From Otis tarda (taxonomy: Eukaryota > Chordata > Aves > Otidiformes > Otididae), in NCBI GenBank assembly GCA_026413225.1, contig CM048554.1, positions 10,804,001 to 10,868,000 of the forward strand: a stretch of 64,000 nt of DNA, given 5' to 3'. The notes below the pieces were generated by a model that worked only from the letters and a program-made list of their open reading frames with translations, did no database searches and was not told the DNA's origin. Both the position numbers and the translations under genes were made by a program. Numbering within the stretch: the stretch's first letter is position 1; each line of letters opens with the position of its first letter. Shown here in pieces: positions 9,981 through 23,847 of this stretch.

Positions 9981-11045
9981 ATGAAAAACTGCCCCCACAG
10001 TCATGACTGTGCTCCGCACCTCTCGCCAGGCTGCCCGCCGCCCGCTCCCCGCAGGACAGCGGCTCTCTCCCCTCGCCACCACCTCGGGACACGGGCTCCG
10101 CTCCTCCCCGAAACCACCGCGCCCTCTCTCCTCCTCCTCCTCCTCCTCCTCCTCCTCCGGGCCGCGCCGCTCCGGCTGCTGGCAGCTCCACGCGCAGCGC
10201 CCCGCTGCCGCCAACGCCCGCCCTCGCCTCGCGCCGCCCGGTACGGCCCGAAGCTTCCCGAAGCCGCGCGTGCACCCGGGGCCGGGGGGCAGCGGAGGGG
10301 AGGGAGCCCCGGGGAAAGGGGGCGCCGAGAGCCCCGGCCAGAGCCGAGAGCAGCCCGGCACAGCTTCCCGCCCGCCTGCAGCTCTGCCAGGAGCAGCGAC
10401 AGAAAGCGGCGCCCAAGGCAGAGCCCGCCCCAGGGCCCGGCCCCGGCTGGAAAGCCCAGCAGGGCCGGGCCGGGCCGGGCACACGAGCCCAGCGCAGGCA
10501 AGCCCTGCCCAGCCCTGCCCAGCCCGGCGCAGCCCCGACGGCCCCTCGCCTCGGACCGCGCCCCGGCCCCGGCCAAACCCCGCCTGAAGCCAAAGCTGGG
10601 GCAAGCCCCAACCCCGTGCCACAGACCTGCTCCGGCCGCTCCTGGGGAGGGCTCGCTGAGGCGGCTCTGCCCTGGCACAGCCCGGCTCCAGCCAGGCCCT
10701 GGCCCGGGCCGGGCCGGGCCCCGCAGCGAGGCCGTGGCGACCCCGCCCCGGGGCAGGCCGGGCGGAGGCTCCCCTGTGCCCACCCCAGCCTCTCTCCCCG
10801 GCCGCACAGCGCCACCCCATTGGCCGCCGGCTTCGACGCCTCTGGCCGCGGCCAATGGCGAGCGCCCTGCCACCCGTTGCTAGGCGACAGGCCCGGCAGC
10901 CCCAGCCGGGCCCCGGGCCTCCCGCCCTTCGGCAGCCCCGGGCCGGGCCAGGCCAGGCTGAGCCACCCGGCACTGCTCGGCCCGACACAGCCCCGGCACG
11001 GGGGGAGCGGGAGGGCTCCGGGCTGCTGGGAGGGCTGAGGCCACG
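9981..11045. promoter_or_regulatory. CpG-island promoter, copy 2
   Basis: Same block as in copy 1. The X-box GTTGCTAGGCGAC is at 10876-10888 and the paired CCAAT motifs lie just upstream. The CTC microsatellite lies near 10130-10158, and a GGGCC repeat is shorter than in copy 1. Confidence 0.7.
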
Positions 11046-12915
11046 CACAGCTCGGCACAGGAACGCTGAGGCCCACCTGACACCTGCTTTGGTTCCCCCG
11101 CACCCCCCGAGAGGAGCTCTTCCATGTCAGTGCCCACAACGTTCACCCCGACTCCCTGCAGCAAAAACATCAAGGAGTCAACTGGCAATCAAGTTGCTAA
11201 AACTCCCCAGTTCAGCATACAGAAATCTCTCCTTCCCTCCTTCTCCAGACACAGCTTTGGTTTGCCACGGCAGCATAGTGAAGGGGCGAGAGGAGCAAAG
11301 AAAAATCAAATGAAACGGAAAACGCATTTTCATTTACTTGACACATTAAAGCACATTCTTCTAACTAAAGAGCGACATTTCAATCCCCACTCAGAGAAAG
11401 TCAGTATCCAAGACTTCACCTGTATTCAGGCAGTCCCAACACAAAACGACAGCAGAGAGGGGGCTGTGGGAAAGGAGCAACAAATCCCTTCCCTTCTCTG
11501 GCAGCGTAAACCCTTGCCAAGGGCAGGGGCCTTTCAGTATCTACAAGGATGCTGCAAATAAGGAGGGAATGAGCTTCTCCCCATGCTCCGTGTAGAGGGC
11601 AAGGAGGAAGGGGCTTCAAACGAAGCCAAGGAAACGCCAGAGGTTTTTTGGCCGTGGGAGCCTCCAGTGACCACAAGCTATTTCTCCTTTCAAAGTAAAG
11701 GCCAGTAGCTCCTGAGAGCAGCTGAAAGCCATTCACGAGATAACGCTACGACACAGAACCCTTCGGCTCGAGGAAAGGCTCGTTCGGCTTCGTTCTCACA
11801 GAAGCCATCAGACACGGGACAAAGCACCAACTGCATTCTTTCTCTAGGAAAAGGCTGTAGCAAACGGAAAGGCACTGGCCAACAGAAGCCGACGTTCTCC
11901 ACATTTGGCACAGTCGCCCAGCGTGAATGTTCACATGGGCGATATCGACAATTTCTGAGAGAAGCTTCTGGCACACAACTGGCAAAAGATGATCCTGCAT
12001 CCAAAGGCAGCCCAATGCCAGCTGGCAGCAATGGCCATTTTATCTGCGCGCAGGGAACTTTTTGCCACCCAGGTGAAAAGCTGCAGTGGGTGTGGATGTC
12101 TCTTTTCAAGCGTGACCTGGCAGATGTTCACAGGGCAGCCGCAGCCACGCAAGAATGCTTCTCCCCTGCTGAATTTCAGGATTGTGTCCAAAAAGGGCCA
12201 GATTCACACGGCTCCAGTCGTCTGTCCTGAAACATACTAAAAACTTTCAAACTCTCTTTCGTGACAGCTCAGGAACGTTGGGAACACAACCAGTGGTTCA
12301 ATACACCGACATACTGTTCGCAAGCGATGTAGACAACCTGCACTTAACTACTGTGCCTCAAGAGCATCAAAGAAACGACACCTAAAAGGAAAGCTGGCAG
12401 CAGACTAACAAAGGCTGACACTGCGCTGACTCAAAGCACAGTAAAAAATGGTTGAGACAGATTCCCCAGCGGCAGCCAAGAATCAGTCTGCCACGCAGCA
12501 GGTGTGAAGTGTAACTCCACAGTATCTATTTTGTTTCAGCAAAACTGAAGGCTTTCCTGACGCCCCTATTTTGCATCAGGCACAGGAAGAGGAAGCATGA
12601 AGAACCTTGTGTTTCAAGCTACGAGACACCAATGGTGCTGCAAAAGAAACAGATGAGAAAATAAAAGCAAAACACTTTCAGAGCTCAGTCCTCTGGCCCC
12701 ACCGCTTAAGAAAACAAAAACACCCCACCAAAATAATACACATGGACAAGAAAGGCATTGCCGAATCCCCTCGTCCCCACTAAAACCTTCCCGGAGTGCC
12801 CACATCACTGAGCACAAAGCAGTTTTCAAAGCAATTCCTCTTCTTGCGCCTCCAAGTTTTAACGCAGCCAGATCAGACACTGGTAATGTTGTTCCGTGCA
12901 GGTACTTTTTGGTCT

Positions 12916-13093
12916 TCACAAAGAACCTTTTGCTTCTTGCAAAAGCGTTTCAACATCTTTGTTATCCTGCTCTTCTGAACTTCGTTCCCATCAAGAGTCT
13001 TCATCGGTAGATTCGCGCTCCTCGTCCTCATCATCTAGAAAGCCGTCACTAAAGTCATACTCATTTGGTTCATCACCATTGGCGCCGTCTCTC
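12916..13093 (-). pseudogene. APLF: APLF last-exon fragment (copy 2)
   Basis: Same acidic C-terminal fragment with the same internal stop as at 5433-5610. Confidence 0.72.
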
Positions 13094-13362
13094 TCCACAG
13101 CCCTTAGTCCTACAGGGCAAAGATGTCAGATACTCAGGAATCCTAACTATGGAACTAAAAAGACCTTCCAGAGACCACCTAGCTAGCCTCTCTCCTCCAG
13201 AGGAGAAAGAATCAACTAAAGCACTCTACCCAACGCTGATCCTCCGGCGAGGCACGATGAAGGGCTCCTCCCAAACGGCACAATGAAGGGCTAAGAAGGC
13301 GCAGCACAGCGCGATCAACGGCTCCTGCGGCGCGATGCAGGGCTCCTCTGCTACACCAGGAC

Positions 13363-14094
13363 ATGGGGCTCCTCGGGCATAGAAAGAGGCGGGTCTCGTG
13401 CGGGGAGCGGCAAAAAGAGGCGGGTCTCTGCAGAGTCTTTGTCTCAAAGGACTGCTTCCCCAGGCCACAGTCAATTCAGTCGGACAGTGGTTCCCACTTC
13501 ACTGCCAGAACAGTCCAAGACTGGGCAGCCCAGGAGGGAATTTCATGGGTATACCATACCCTGTATTATCCGCAGGCAAATGGGATTGTGCAAAGGACAA
13601 ACGGCCTGTTCAAACGCTTCACGAAACCGCATAAGCCAGGAAGGGCTGAACGGCTAAGGGATGCAGTAACAAACGTTAATAGCCAATGGGGAGTCCACGG
13701 ATGCCCAAAAATTACAGCCTTTTGTCCAAAAGCCACCCGCACAGCCTGGGGAACGGAAGGATTCTGGGGACTTGGAGTTGCCACTGTGCCAACACGATTA
13801 TGGTTAGATAAGTTAGCCTATCAAGTAGAAAAACCAGCTGATGCTACTGAGACTACTATACGGCTGCTTAATCAGCAACTGCAAGCCACACCAAAAATGG
13901 CTCTTCAAAACCGCACGGCGCTAGACCTGATGGTGATACATCAAAGTGGACTTTGTGGCTACTTAAACCTCTCCAGCACTGATGGCTGTATCTACATCCC
14001 TAACGCTACCCAGGCCCTTAATGTCCAAGTGGAAAAAATACGACGAGTAGCAAAAGACACTCATGAACTCCACAAATCCATGAATTCTAGCTAG
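13363..14094 (+). pseudogene. ERV integrase-envelope fusion fragment (copy 2)
   Basis: Same 243-codon frame, same altered catalytic position and same stop as at 5880-6611. Confidence 0.7.
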
Positions 14095-14752
14095 CTTTCG
14101 AAAATATTTAGTTGGTTCGGATTTAGTGTTGCTGGCTGGATGCAAACTTTGGTGCAATATGTAAAAATGTTCACTGCAATAATAATCATCATAAGTATTA
14201 GCAATATCTTGTGCAAAACCAACTCTAATGAAAACTGTTAACACACGAATGATTCCACTGACTAATTACACCCCCTTACGGCAGAAGGAGGATGAGGAAG
14301 ACCTAATCGATGTCCTTAAAGCTGAAATAGCACCTTAAGACCAGACTGAGGAACTTTCTAACTCACAGGGTAGAACGTACAGTTACGCACGGAAGAATAA
14401 TGAGGAGGTAGGAAATGGAGGCTAGCATAGCTATAACCCAGTTTTTTTCCTCTCTTTCCACCCCCCCTTTTCTTTTCTGAAGAAACCCCATAGCATATTT
14501 TGTAACTTGCTTTTATGTAACTTGCTTTTATGTAACTATAGTTATAACAATATATAACGAATTTGAGTAGGTAAAGGACAACAGAACCGCAAAGCCAGAA
14601 AAATCTGTGACCCGACCCTTCCGGAAGGAAGTGCTGGGGCATTCTGGATGCCCTTTTACGCGAAGCAGAAACAACGTGGCCATCAGCCTACCACGAGGGC
14701 CGCAGTCAGCATCTGCAGCCATCTTCTTCGCAAATAGGTTCCTCAGAAGGCG

Positions 14753-15302
14753 ATGAGGTCAATCAAGAAGGTCTCCTCAGGCTCAGCAAGGCCGAGTAAA
14801 AGCGGAGACGAGCCCGGGAAGTTGCCGGAGCAGAAAGAAGAAGGGTTCAATGTGAAAACGGGATTCGGGTTCATCTCCATGAGCAACCATGAGGAAAGCC
14901 CCTTGGAGTCTCCAGTTGATGCCTTTGTACACCAAAGCAAGCTTTACATGAAAGGATTTAGAAGCCTAAAAGGAGGAGAACCAGTGGAATCTACTTTTAA
15001 AAAAATCTTCCAGAGGCCTTGAATCAAGACAGGTAACAGGCCCTGGTGGGAGCCCCTGTTTAGGAAGTGAAAGGCGACCCAAAGGGAAGACAGTACAAAA
15101 AAGAAAAACAAGGGGAGATAGATGCTACAACTGTGGCGGCCTCGACCACCACACTAAAGAATGCAGTCTACCTCCGCAGCCAAAGAAGTGCCATTGCTGT
15201 CAGAGCATCACGCACACGGTGGCTAACTGCCCCCATAAAACTGTCTCGCAGCAGCCCACTAGTTCTCAGGAAAGACACGAAGCCATGGAGAAAACTCCCT
15301 AG
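14753..15302 (+). pseudogene. LIN28B: LIN28B retrocopy (array copy)
   Basis: Same as 7270-7819: identical frameshift, deletion and early stop. Confidence 0.92.
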
Positions 15303-15755
15303 GGATTCTTCTTGTTGCTGTCTGTTTGGGCTTTAAAGAAAACAAAGTGTCTTACACTTATCTGGTATCCCATTTGGGACTGATTACTCTTTTAGGCATT
15401 ATTATGATTACTCGGTTGATTTACACTTGTTTTCCCTGCAATTGCCACTGTGGACAATCACCACCTTCTGCTAACCACTCCGAACCATGAACAAATCTTA
15501 ACTACCGTGCTCGTTTCTGGTTGCTAAATGTTAGTCTTTTATTTGTTCTATGGCTTCGCTGCGTTAATGTTTTTGCCATCTATTACTCTTTCAATTAACT
15601 CAATGTGTTGTAAACAATATGCCATTTCTAACCACTGTTTCACCTGACGTTATTCCATACCGACTGCATAAAATGCTCTTTTCTGACTTTCACTACTTAA
15701 CTACCTCTTCTTAAAACCGCCCTGGGTCCTGAAGCAATCTCTGAGCCACGGGTGG

Positions 15756-16366
15756 TGTGAGAGACTGAACTGCAGAGGCTTTGTCTCAAAGGATTGCTTG
15801 GTCAAGCGAGAAATTCCTCCCAACTATCTAAGCGGGGCATTCCTCCAGCTGCTGGACAGGATAAGGACGATTGCAAGGCCCCAGAGATGCCTGGTTTGTA
15901 ATTCAGGTAACAACTGGGTGAGGAGCGGGGCCAGGGTCATGGAGTGGATGCACGGATGCAGAGGTGTGAGGACGGGCAGCTGGTGAGGGGCCGCAGCCCT
16001 CCAGAGGGATAAAAACACTGTTCAGACAAGCTCTCTCTGCGATCGCCCACTGCTGAAGCACTGAGAGATTTGGACCCCCGAGACACCGTGGATCCATGGT
16101 GGTGACTATTCTTGCAACTCGATCCCAAACGCTTGCTTAATTTCCACCTTTTCTTCTCACTCTGTCCTATTGCTACTATTATGCACCTTTTCAGAATAAA
16201 ACTAAGTCTGGTTGCACAGAATTTGACCTCGTTTGTGTCTTAATCTCGCTTGAGGTGACCAAAAGCACAGCGAGATTTTCCTTTAGCTGCACCTAGCCTC
16301 CCACACTTGCCTCAGTTAAGCTAAAACACAAGGGGGCCTTCCTCTCATCCAAATCAGACCATAACA
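15756..16366 (+). mobile_element. ERV 3' LTR (array copy 3)
   Basis: Same as the LTR at 789-1399. Confidence 0.8.
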
Positions 16367-17463
16367 AGGCTACACCTGGCTGTCAGTCAGGAAAAGGAAT
16401 CAAACACCTGGCTTTGAAGGGCGAGGCAGCAGCAGCAGGGGCAGAGCATGAACACAGGGGGTACCTCTACACTCGCTCCTGAAATCTGGATGAGGTGTCA
16501 GCTAAGCCGGACACTCCTTTCTACCAACTCTGGCTTCCGTTCACCTCTTCACCTGCAGAATGCTCTTTCACTGCAGCTTGAGTTTCCTACCTGAAGCTGG
16601 AAAGTCACCTTAGAACGGGTCCCCGCTCTCCATTGCTGAGAAGCCAGCGTGGTGACCAGTCTGCTCGCGTCTCCGCATCTGACTTCCAAGCTCATCAGAA
16701 AATGCTGCAAGAGACAAGCAGCAGTGCTACACTCTGCTCTACAACAACAAGAAAGCAGCCAGACTCATTTCTGGGCTGCCAAACACCAGAATGCAGCAAA
16801 TTCTGCAAACGCGTACCCAGCATGGAAAGCCATGCGCAAGCCAGCCCACTTTCAACCAGACCCCGCAAGACTTTCACAAGCAGGAGGCAGGGGAGGCCTC
16901 TGTGAAAGCAAGTCCCCTCCTCCTCCCCTTGCGAGTAGCAGGGCTGGAAGAGCAACACGCACCCTCACCACAAGGAAAGGCACATTTGTGACACTGCTCT
17001 CAACAGATCACTCCACACAGTCCTGTCAATCACGCTCCCCAAAGCAGGGCAGTGCCAGAATTAACCCTGCTCAGGCAGCTCCTGCTTGGCTCGGGGGTGA
17101 TGGACACGGCCATGGGCATTTCCCAAGCCAGGCCCCTTCTGCCCATGGCCAGCACAGGAAGACCAAAGCTCCCTGAGCACAAAGCCCCTGGCTGGCTTCT
17201 GCTCCCCCTGCCCCGCACCTGCAGCTCAGTGCTTGGGCCAGGCTTCCTTTATTCCACACCAATAACTCTGCCTGACAGACGGAATTTGGGTTTGGAACGC
17301 GCCTGCGTTTCTGACCCTTCTTACCTGCCCTTTGGGGCAACACCACAGCCAGCTCTGTGAAACAGTCCCCGCTGCCACCAGGGAGCTGGGGGGGCTGTAA
17401 TGACGTCTGCTGAGGTGGAAACAGACTGACAGACTTTCGTCTCCACCAGATTGTTGACGCCTG

Positions 17464-18525
17464 ATGAAAAACTGCCCCCACAGTCATGACTGTGCTCCGC
17501 ACCTCTCGCCAGGCTGCCCGCCGCCCGCTCCCCGCAGGACAGCGGCTCTCTCCCCTCGCCACCACCTCGGGACACGGGCTCCGCTCCTCCCCGAAACCAC
17601 CGCGCCCCTCTCCTCCTCCTCCTCCTCCTCCTCCTCCGGGCCGCGCCGCTCCGGCTGCTGGCAGCTCCACGCGCAGCGCCCCGCTGCCGCCAACGCCCGC
17701 CCTCGCCTCGCGCCGCCCGGTACGGCCCGAAGCTTCCCGAAGCCGCGCGTGCACCCGGGGCCGGGGGGCAGCGGAGGGGAGGGAGCCCCGGGGAAAGGGG
17801 GCGCCGAGAGCCCCGGCCAGAGCCGAGAGCAGCCCGGCACAGCTTCCCGCCCGCCTGCAGCTCTGCCAGGAGCAGCGACAGAAAGCGGCGCCCAAGGCAG
17901 AGCCCGCCCCAGGGCCCGGCCCCGGCTGGAAAGCCCAGCAGGGCCGGGCCGGGCCGGGCACACGAGCCCAGCGCAGGCAAGCCCTGCCCAGCCCTGCCCA
18001 GCCCGGCGCAGCCCCGACGGCCCCTCGCCTCGGACCGCGCCCCGGCCCCGGCCAAACCCCGCCTGAAGCCAAAGCTGGGGCAAGCCCCAACCCCGTGCCA
18101 CAGACCTGCTCCGGCCGCTCCTGGGGAGGGCTCGCTGAGGCGGCTCTGCCCTGGCACAGCCCGGCTCCAGCCAGGCCCTGGCCCGGGCCGGGCCGGGCCC
18201 CGCAGCGAGGCCGTGGCGACCCCGCCCCGGGGCAGGCCGGGCGGAGGCTCCCCTGTGCCCACCCCAGCCTCTCTCCCCGGCCGCACAGCGCCACCCCATT
18301 GGCCGCCGGCTTCGACGCCTCTGGCCGCGGCCAATGGCGAGCGCCCTGCCACCCGTTGCTAGGCGACAGGCCCGGCAGCCCCAGCCGGGCCCCGGGCCTC
18401 CCGCCCTTCGGCAGCCCCGGGCCGGGCCAGGCCAGGCTGAGCCACCCGGCACTGCTCGGCCCGACACAGCCCCGGCACGGGGGGAGCGGGAGGGCTCCGG
18501 GCTGCTGGGAGGGCTGAGGCCACGC
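17464..18525. promoter_or_regulatory. CpG-island promoter, copy 3
   Basis: X-box at 18355-18367 and CCAAT pair just upstream, as in copy 1. The CTC run near 17610 is shorter. Confidence 0.7.
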
Positions 18526-20397
18526 ACAGCTCGGCACAGGAACGCTGAGGCCCACCTGACACCTGCTTTGGTTCCCCCGCACCCCCCGAGAGGAGCTCTT
18601 CCATGTCAGTGCCCACAACGTTCACCCCGACTCCCTGCAGCAAAAACATCAAGGAGTCAACTGGCAATCAAGTTGCTAAAACTCCCCAGTTCAGCATACA
18701 GAAATCTCTCCTTCCCTCCTTCTCCAGACACAGCTTTGGTTTGCCACGGCAGCATAGTGAAGGGGCGAGAGGAGCAAAGAAAAATCAAATGAAACGGAAA
18801 ACGCATTTTCATTTACTTGACACATTAAAGCACATTCTTCTAACTAAAGAGCGACATTTCAATCCCCACTCAGAGAAAGTCAGTATCCAAGACTTCACCT
18901 GTATTCAGGCAGTCCCAACACAAAACGACAGCAGAGAGGGGGCTGTGGGAAAGGAGCAACAAATCCCTTCCCTTCTCTGGCAGCGTAAACCCTTGCCAAG
19001 GGCAGGGGCCTTTCAGTATCTACAAGGATGCTGCAAATAAGGAGGGAATGAGCTTCTCCCCATGCTCCGTGTAGAGGGCAAGGAGGAAGGGGCTTCAAAC
19101 GAAGCCAAGGAAACGCCAGAGGTTTTTTTTTGGCCGTGGGAGCCTCCAGTGACCACAAGCTATTTCTCCTTTCAAAGTAAAGGCCAGTAGCTCCTGAGAG
19201 CAGCTGAAAGCCATTCACGAGATAACGCTACGACACAGAACCCTTCGGCTCGAGGAAAGGCTCGTTCGGCTTCGTTCTCACAGAAGCCATCAGACACGGG
19301 ACAAAGCACCAACTGCATTCTTTCTCTAGGAAAAGGCTGTAGCAAACGGAAAGGCACTGGCCAACAGAAGCCGACGTTCTCCACATTTGGCACAGTCGCC
19401 CAGCGTGAATGTTCACATGGGCGATATCGACAATTTCTGAGAGAAGCTTCTGGCACACAACTGGCAAAAGATGATCCTGCATCCAAAGGCAGCCCAATGC
19501 CAGCTGGCAGCAATGGCCATTTTATCTGCGCGCAGGGAACTTTTTGCCACCCAGGTGAAAAGCTGCAGTGGGTGTGGATGTCTCTTTTCAAGCGTGACCT
19601 GGCAGATGTTCACAGGGCAGCCGCAGCCACGCAAGAATGCTTCTCCCCTGCTGAATTTCAGGATTGTGTCCAAAAAGGGCCAGATTCACACGGCTCCAGT
19701 CGTCTGTCCTGAAACATACTAAAAACTTTCAAACTCTCTTTCGTGACAGCTCAGGAACGTTGGGAACACAACCAGTGGTTCAATACACCGACATACTGTT
19801 CGCAAGCGATGTAGACAACCTGCACTTAACTACTGTGCCTCAAGAGCATCAAAGAAACGACACCTAAAAGGAAAGCTGGCAGCAGACTAACAAAGGCTGA
19901 CACTGCGCTGACTCAAAGCACAGTAAAAAATGGTTGAGACAGATTCCCCAGCGGCAGCCAAGAATCAGTCTGCCACGCAGCAGGTGTGAAGTGTAACTCC
20001 ACAGTATCTATTTTGTTTCAGCAAAACTGAAGGCTTTCCTGACGCCCCTATTTTGCATCAGGCACAGGAAGAGGAAGCATGAAGAACCTTGTGTTTCAAG
20101 CTACGAGACACCAATGGTGCTGCAAAAGAAACAGATGAGAAAATAAAAGCAAAACACTTTCAGAGCTCAGTCCTCTGGCCCCACCGCTTAAGAAAACAAA
20201 AACACCCCACCAAAATAATACACATGGACAAGAAAGGCATTGCCGAATCCCCTCGTCCCCACTAAAACCTTCCCGGAGTGCCCACATCACTGAGCACAAA
20301 GCAGTTTTCAAAGCAATTCCTCTTCTTGCGCCTCCAAGTTTTAACGCAGCCAGATCAGACACTGGTAATGTTGTTCCGTGCAGGTACTTTTTGGTCT

Positions 20398-20575
20398 TCA
20401 CAAAGAACCTTTTGCTTCTTGCAAAAGCGTTTCAACATCTTTGTTATCCTGCTCTTCTGAACTTCGTTCCCATCAAGAGTCTTCATCGGTAGATTCGCGC
20501 TCCTCGTCCTCATCATCTAGAAAGCCGTCACTAAAGTCATACTCATTTGGTTCATCACCATTGGCGCCGTCTCTC
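20398..20575 (-). pseudogene. APLF: APLF last-exon fragment (copy 3)
   Basis: Same fragment and same stop as at 5433-5610. Confidence 0.72.
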
Positions 20576-20844
20576 TCCACAGCCCTTAGTCCTACAGGGC
20601 AAAGATGTCAGATACTCAGGAATCCTAACTATGGAACTAAAAAGACCTTCCAGAGACCACCTAGCTAGCCTCTCTCCTCCAGAGGAGAAAGAATCAACTA
20701 AAGCACTCTACCCAACGCTGATCCTCCGGCGAGGCACGATGAAGGGCTCCTCCCAAACGGCACAATGAAGGGCTAAGAAGGCGCAGCACAGCGCGATCAA
20801 CGGCTCCTGCGGCGCGATGCAGGGCTCCTCTGCTACACCAGGAC

Positions 20845-21576
20845 ATGGGGCTCCTCGGGCATAGAAAGAGGCGGGTCTCGTGCGGGGAGCGGCAAAAAGA
20901 GGCGGGTCTCTGCAGAGTCTTTGTCTCAAAGGACTGCTTCCCCAGGCCACAGTCAATTCAGTCGGACAGTGGTTCCCACTTCACTGCCAGAACAGTCCAA
21001 GACTGGGCAGCCCAGGAGGGAATTTCATGGGTATACCATACCCTGTATTATCCGCAGGCAAATGGGATTGTGCAAAGGACAAACGGCCTGTTCAAACGCT
21101 TCACGAAACCGCATAAGCCAGGAAGGGCTGAACGGCTAAGGGATGCAGTAACAAACGTTAATAGCCAATGGGGAGTCCACGGATGCCCAAAAATTACAGC
21201 CTTTTGTCCAAAAGCCACCCGCACAGCCTGGGGAACGGAAGGATTCTGGGGACTTGGAGTTGCCACTGTGCCAACACGATTATGGTTAGATAAGTTAGCC
21301 TATCAAGTAGAAAAACCAGCTGATGCTACTGAGACTACTATACGGCTGCTTAATCAGCAACTGCAAGCCACACCAAAAATGGCTCTTCAAAACCGCACGG
21401 CGCTAGACCTGATGGTGATACATCAAAGTGGACTTTGTGGCTACTTAAACCTCTCCAGCACTGATGGCTGTATCTACATCCCTAACGCTACCCAGGCCCT
21501 TAATGTCCAAGTGGAAAAAATACGACGAGTAGCAAAAGACACTCATGAACTCCACAAATCCATGAATTCTAGCTAG
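20845..21576 (+). pseudogene. ERV integrase-envelope fusion fragment (copy 3)
   Basis: Same frame as at 5880-6611. Confidence 0.7.
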
Positions 21577-22233
21577 CTTTCGAAAATATTTAGTTGGTTC
21601 GGATTTAGTGTTGCTGGCTGGATGCAAACTTTGGTGCAATATGTAAAAATGTTCACTGCAATAATAATCATCATAAGTATTAGCAATATCTTGTGCAAAA
21701 CCAACTCTAATGAAAACTGTTAACACACGAATGATTCCACTGACTAATTACACCCCCTTACGGCAGAAGGAGGATGAGGAAGACCTAATCGATGTCCTTA
21801 AAGCTGAAATAGCACCTTAAGACCAGACTGAGGAACTTTCTAACTCACAGGGTAGAACGTACAGTTACGCACGGAAGAATAATGAGGAGGTAGGAAATGG
21901 AGGCTAGCATAGCTATAACCCAGTTTTTTTCCTCTCTTTCCACCCCCCTTTTCTTTTCTGAAGAAACCCCATAGCATATTTTGTAACTTGCTTTTATGTA
22001 ACTTGCTTTTATGTAACTATAGTTATAACAATATATAACGAATTTGAGTAGGTAAAGGACAACAGAACCGCAAAGCCAGAAAAATCTGTGACCCGACCCT
22101 TCCGGAAGGAAGTGCTGGGGCATTCTGGATGCCCTTTTACGCGAAGCAGAAACAACGTGGCCATCAGCCTACCACGAGGGCCGCAGTCAGCATCTGCAGC
22201 CATCTTCTTCGCAAATAGGTTCCTCAGAAGGCG

Positions 22234-22783
22234 ATGAGGTCAATCAAGAAGGTCTCCTCAGGCTCAGCAAGGCCGAGTAAAAGCGGAGACGAGCCCGGGA
22301 AGTTGCCGGAGCAGAAAGAAGAAGGGTTCAATGTGAAAACGGGATTCGGGTTCATCTCCATGAGCAACCATGAGGAAAGCCCCTTGGAGTCTCCAGTTGA
22401 TGCCTTTGTACACCAAAGCAAGCTTTACATGAAAGGATTTAGAAGCCTAAAAGGAGGAGAACCAGTGGAATCTACTTTTAAAAAAATCTTCCAGAGGCCT
22501 TGAATCAAGACAGGTAACAGGCCCTGGTGGGAGCCCCTGTTTAGGAAGTGAAAGGCGACCCAAAGGGAAGACAGTACAAAAAAGAAAAACAAGGGGAGAT
22601 AGATGCTACAACTGTGGCGGCCTCGACCACCACACTAAAGAATGCAGTCTACCTCCGCAGCCAAAGAAGTGCCATTGCTGTCAGAGCATCACGCACACGG
22701 TGGCTAACTGCCCCCATAAAACTGTCTCGCAGCAGCCCACTAGTTCTCAGGAAAGACACGAAGCCATGGAGAAAACTCCCTAG
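22234..22783 (+). pseudogene. LIN28B: LIN28B retrocopy (array copy)
   Basis: Same as 7270-7819, spanning the arbitrary boundary between copies 3 and 4. Confidence 0.92.
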
Positions 22784-23236
22784 GGATTCTTCTTGTTGCT
22801 GTCTGTTTGGGCTTTAAAGAAAACAAAGTGTCTTACACTTATCTGGTATCCCATTTGGGACTGATTACTCTTTTAGGCATTATTATGATTACTCGGTTGA
22901 TTTACACTTGTTTTCCCTGCAATTGCCACTGTGGACAATCACCACCTTCTGCTAACCACTCCGAACCATGAACAAATCTTAACTACCGTGCTCGTTTCTG
23001 GTTGCTAAATGTTAGTCTTTTATTTGTTCTATGGCTTCGCTGCGTTAATGTTTTTGCCATCTATTACTCTTTCAATTAACTCAATGTGTTGTAAACAATA
23101 TGCCATTTCTAACCACTGTTTCACCTGACGTTATTCCATACCGACTGCATAAAATGCTCTTTTCTGACTTTCACTACTTAACTACCTCTTCTTAAAACCG
23201 CCCTGGGTCCTGAAGCAATCTCTGAGCCACGGGTGG

Positions 23237-23847
23237 TGTGAGAGACTGAACTGCAGAGGCTTTGTCTCAAAGGATTGCTTGGTCAAGCGAGAAATTCCTC
23301 CCAACTATCTAAGCGGGGCATTCCTCCAGCTGCTGGACAGGATAAGGACGATTGCAAGGCCCCAGAGACGCCTGGTTTGTTATTCAGGTAACAACTGGGT
23401 GAGGAGCGGGGCCAGGGTCATGGAGTGGATGCACGGATGCAGAGGTGTGAGGACGGGCAGCTGGTGAGGGGCCGCAGCCCTCCAGAGGGATAAAAACACT
23501 GTTCAGACAAGCTCTCTCTGCGATCGCCCACTGCTGAAGCACTGAGAGATTTGGACCCCCGAGACACCGTGGATCCATGGTGGTGACTATTCTTGCAACT
23601 CGATCCCAAACGCTTGCTTAATTTCCACCTTTTCTTCTCACTCTGTCCTATTGCTACTATTATGCACCTTTTCAGAATAAAACTAAGTCTGGTTGCACAG
23701 AATTTGACCTCGTTTGTGTCTTAATCTCGCTTGAGGTGACCAAAAGCACAGCGAGATTTTCCTTTAGCTGCACCTAGCCTCCCACACTTGCCTCAGTTAA
23801 GCTAAAACACAAGGGGGCCTTCCTCTCATCCAAATCAGACCATAACA
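23237..23847 (+). mobile_element. ERV 3' LTR (array copy 4)
   Basis: Same LTR with two visible substitutions (near 23369 and 23381) relative to the other three copies. Confidence 0.8.

Larger units (their letters stand above)
7485..14967. repeat. Tandem array unit, copy 2 (7483 bp)
   Basis: Complete copy with the same order as copy 1. Visible differences are short: the T run near 11645 is two to three bases shorter, the CTC run near 10130-10158 has a different length, and one GGGCC repeat near 10705 is missing. The broken reading frames are broken at the same sites as in copy 1, so the damage predates amplification. Confidence 0.97.
14968..22448. repeat. Tandem array unit, copy 3 (7481 bp)
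   Basis: Complete copy. It has one fewer G in the run near 16890, one more G near 17393, a shorter CTC run near 17610 and one fewer C near 21945. It is otherwise essentially the same as copies 1 and 2 by eye. Confidence 0.97.
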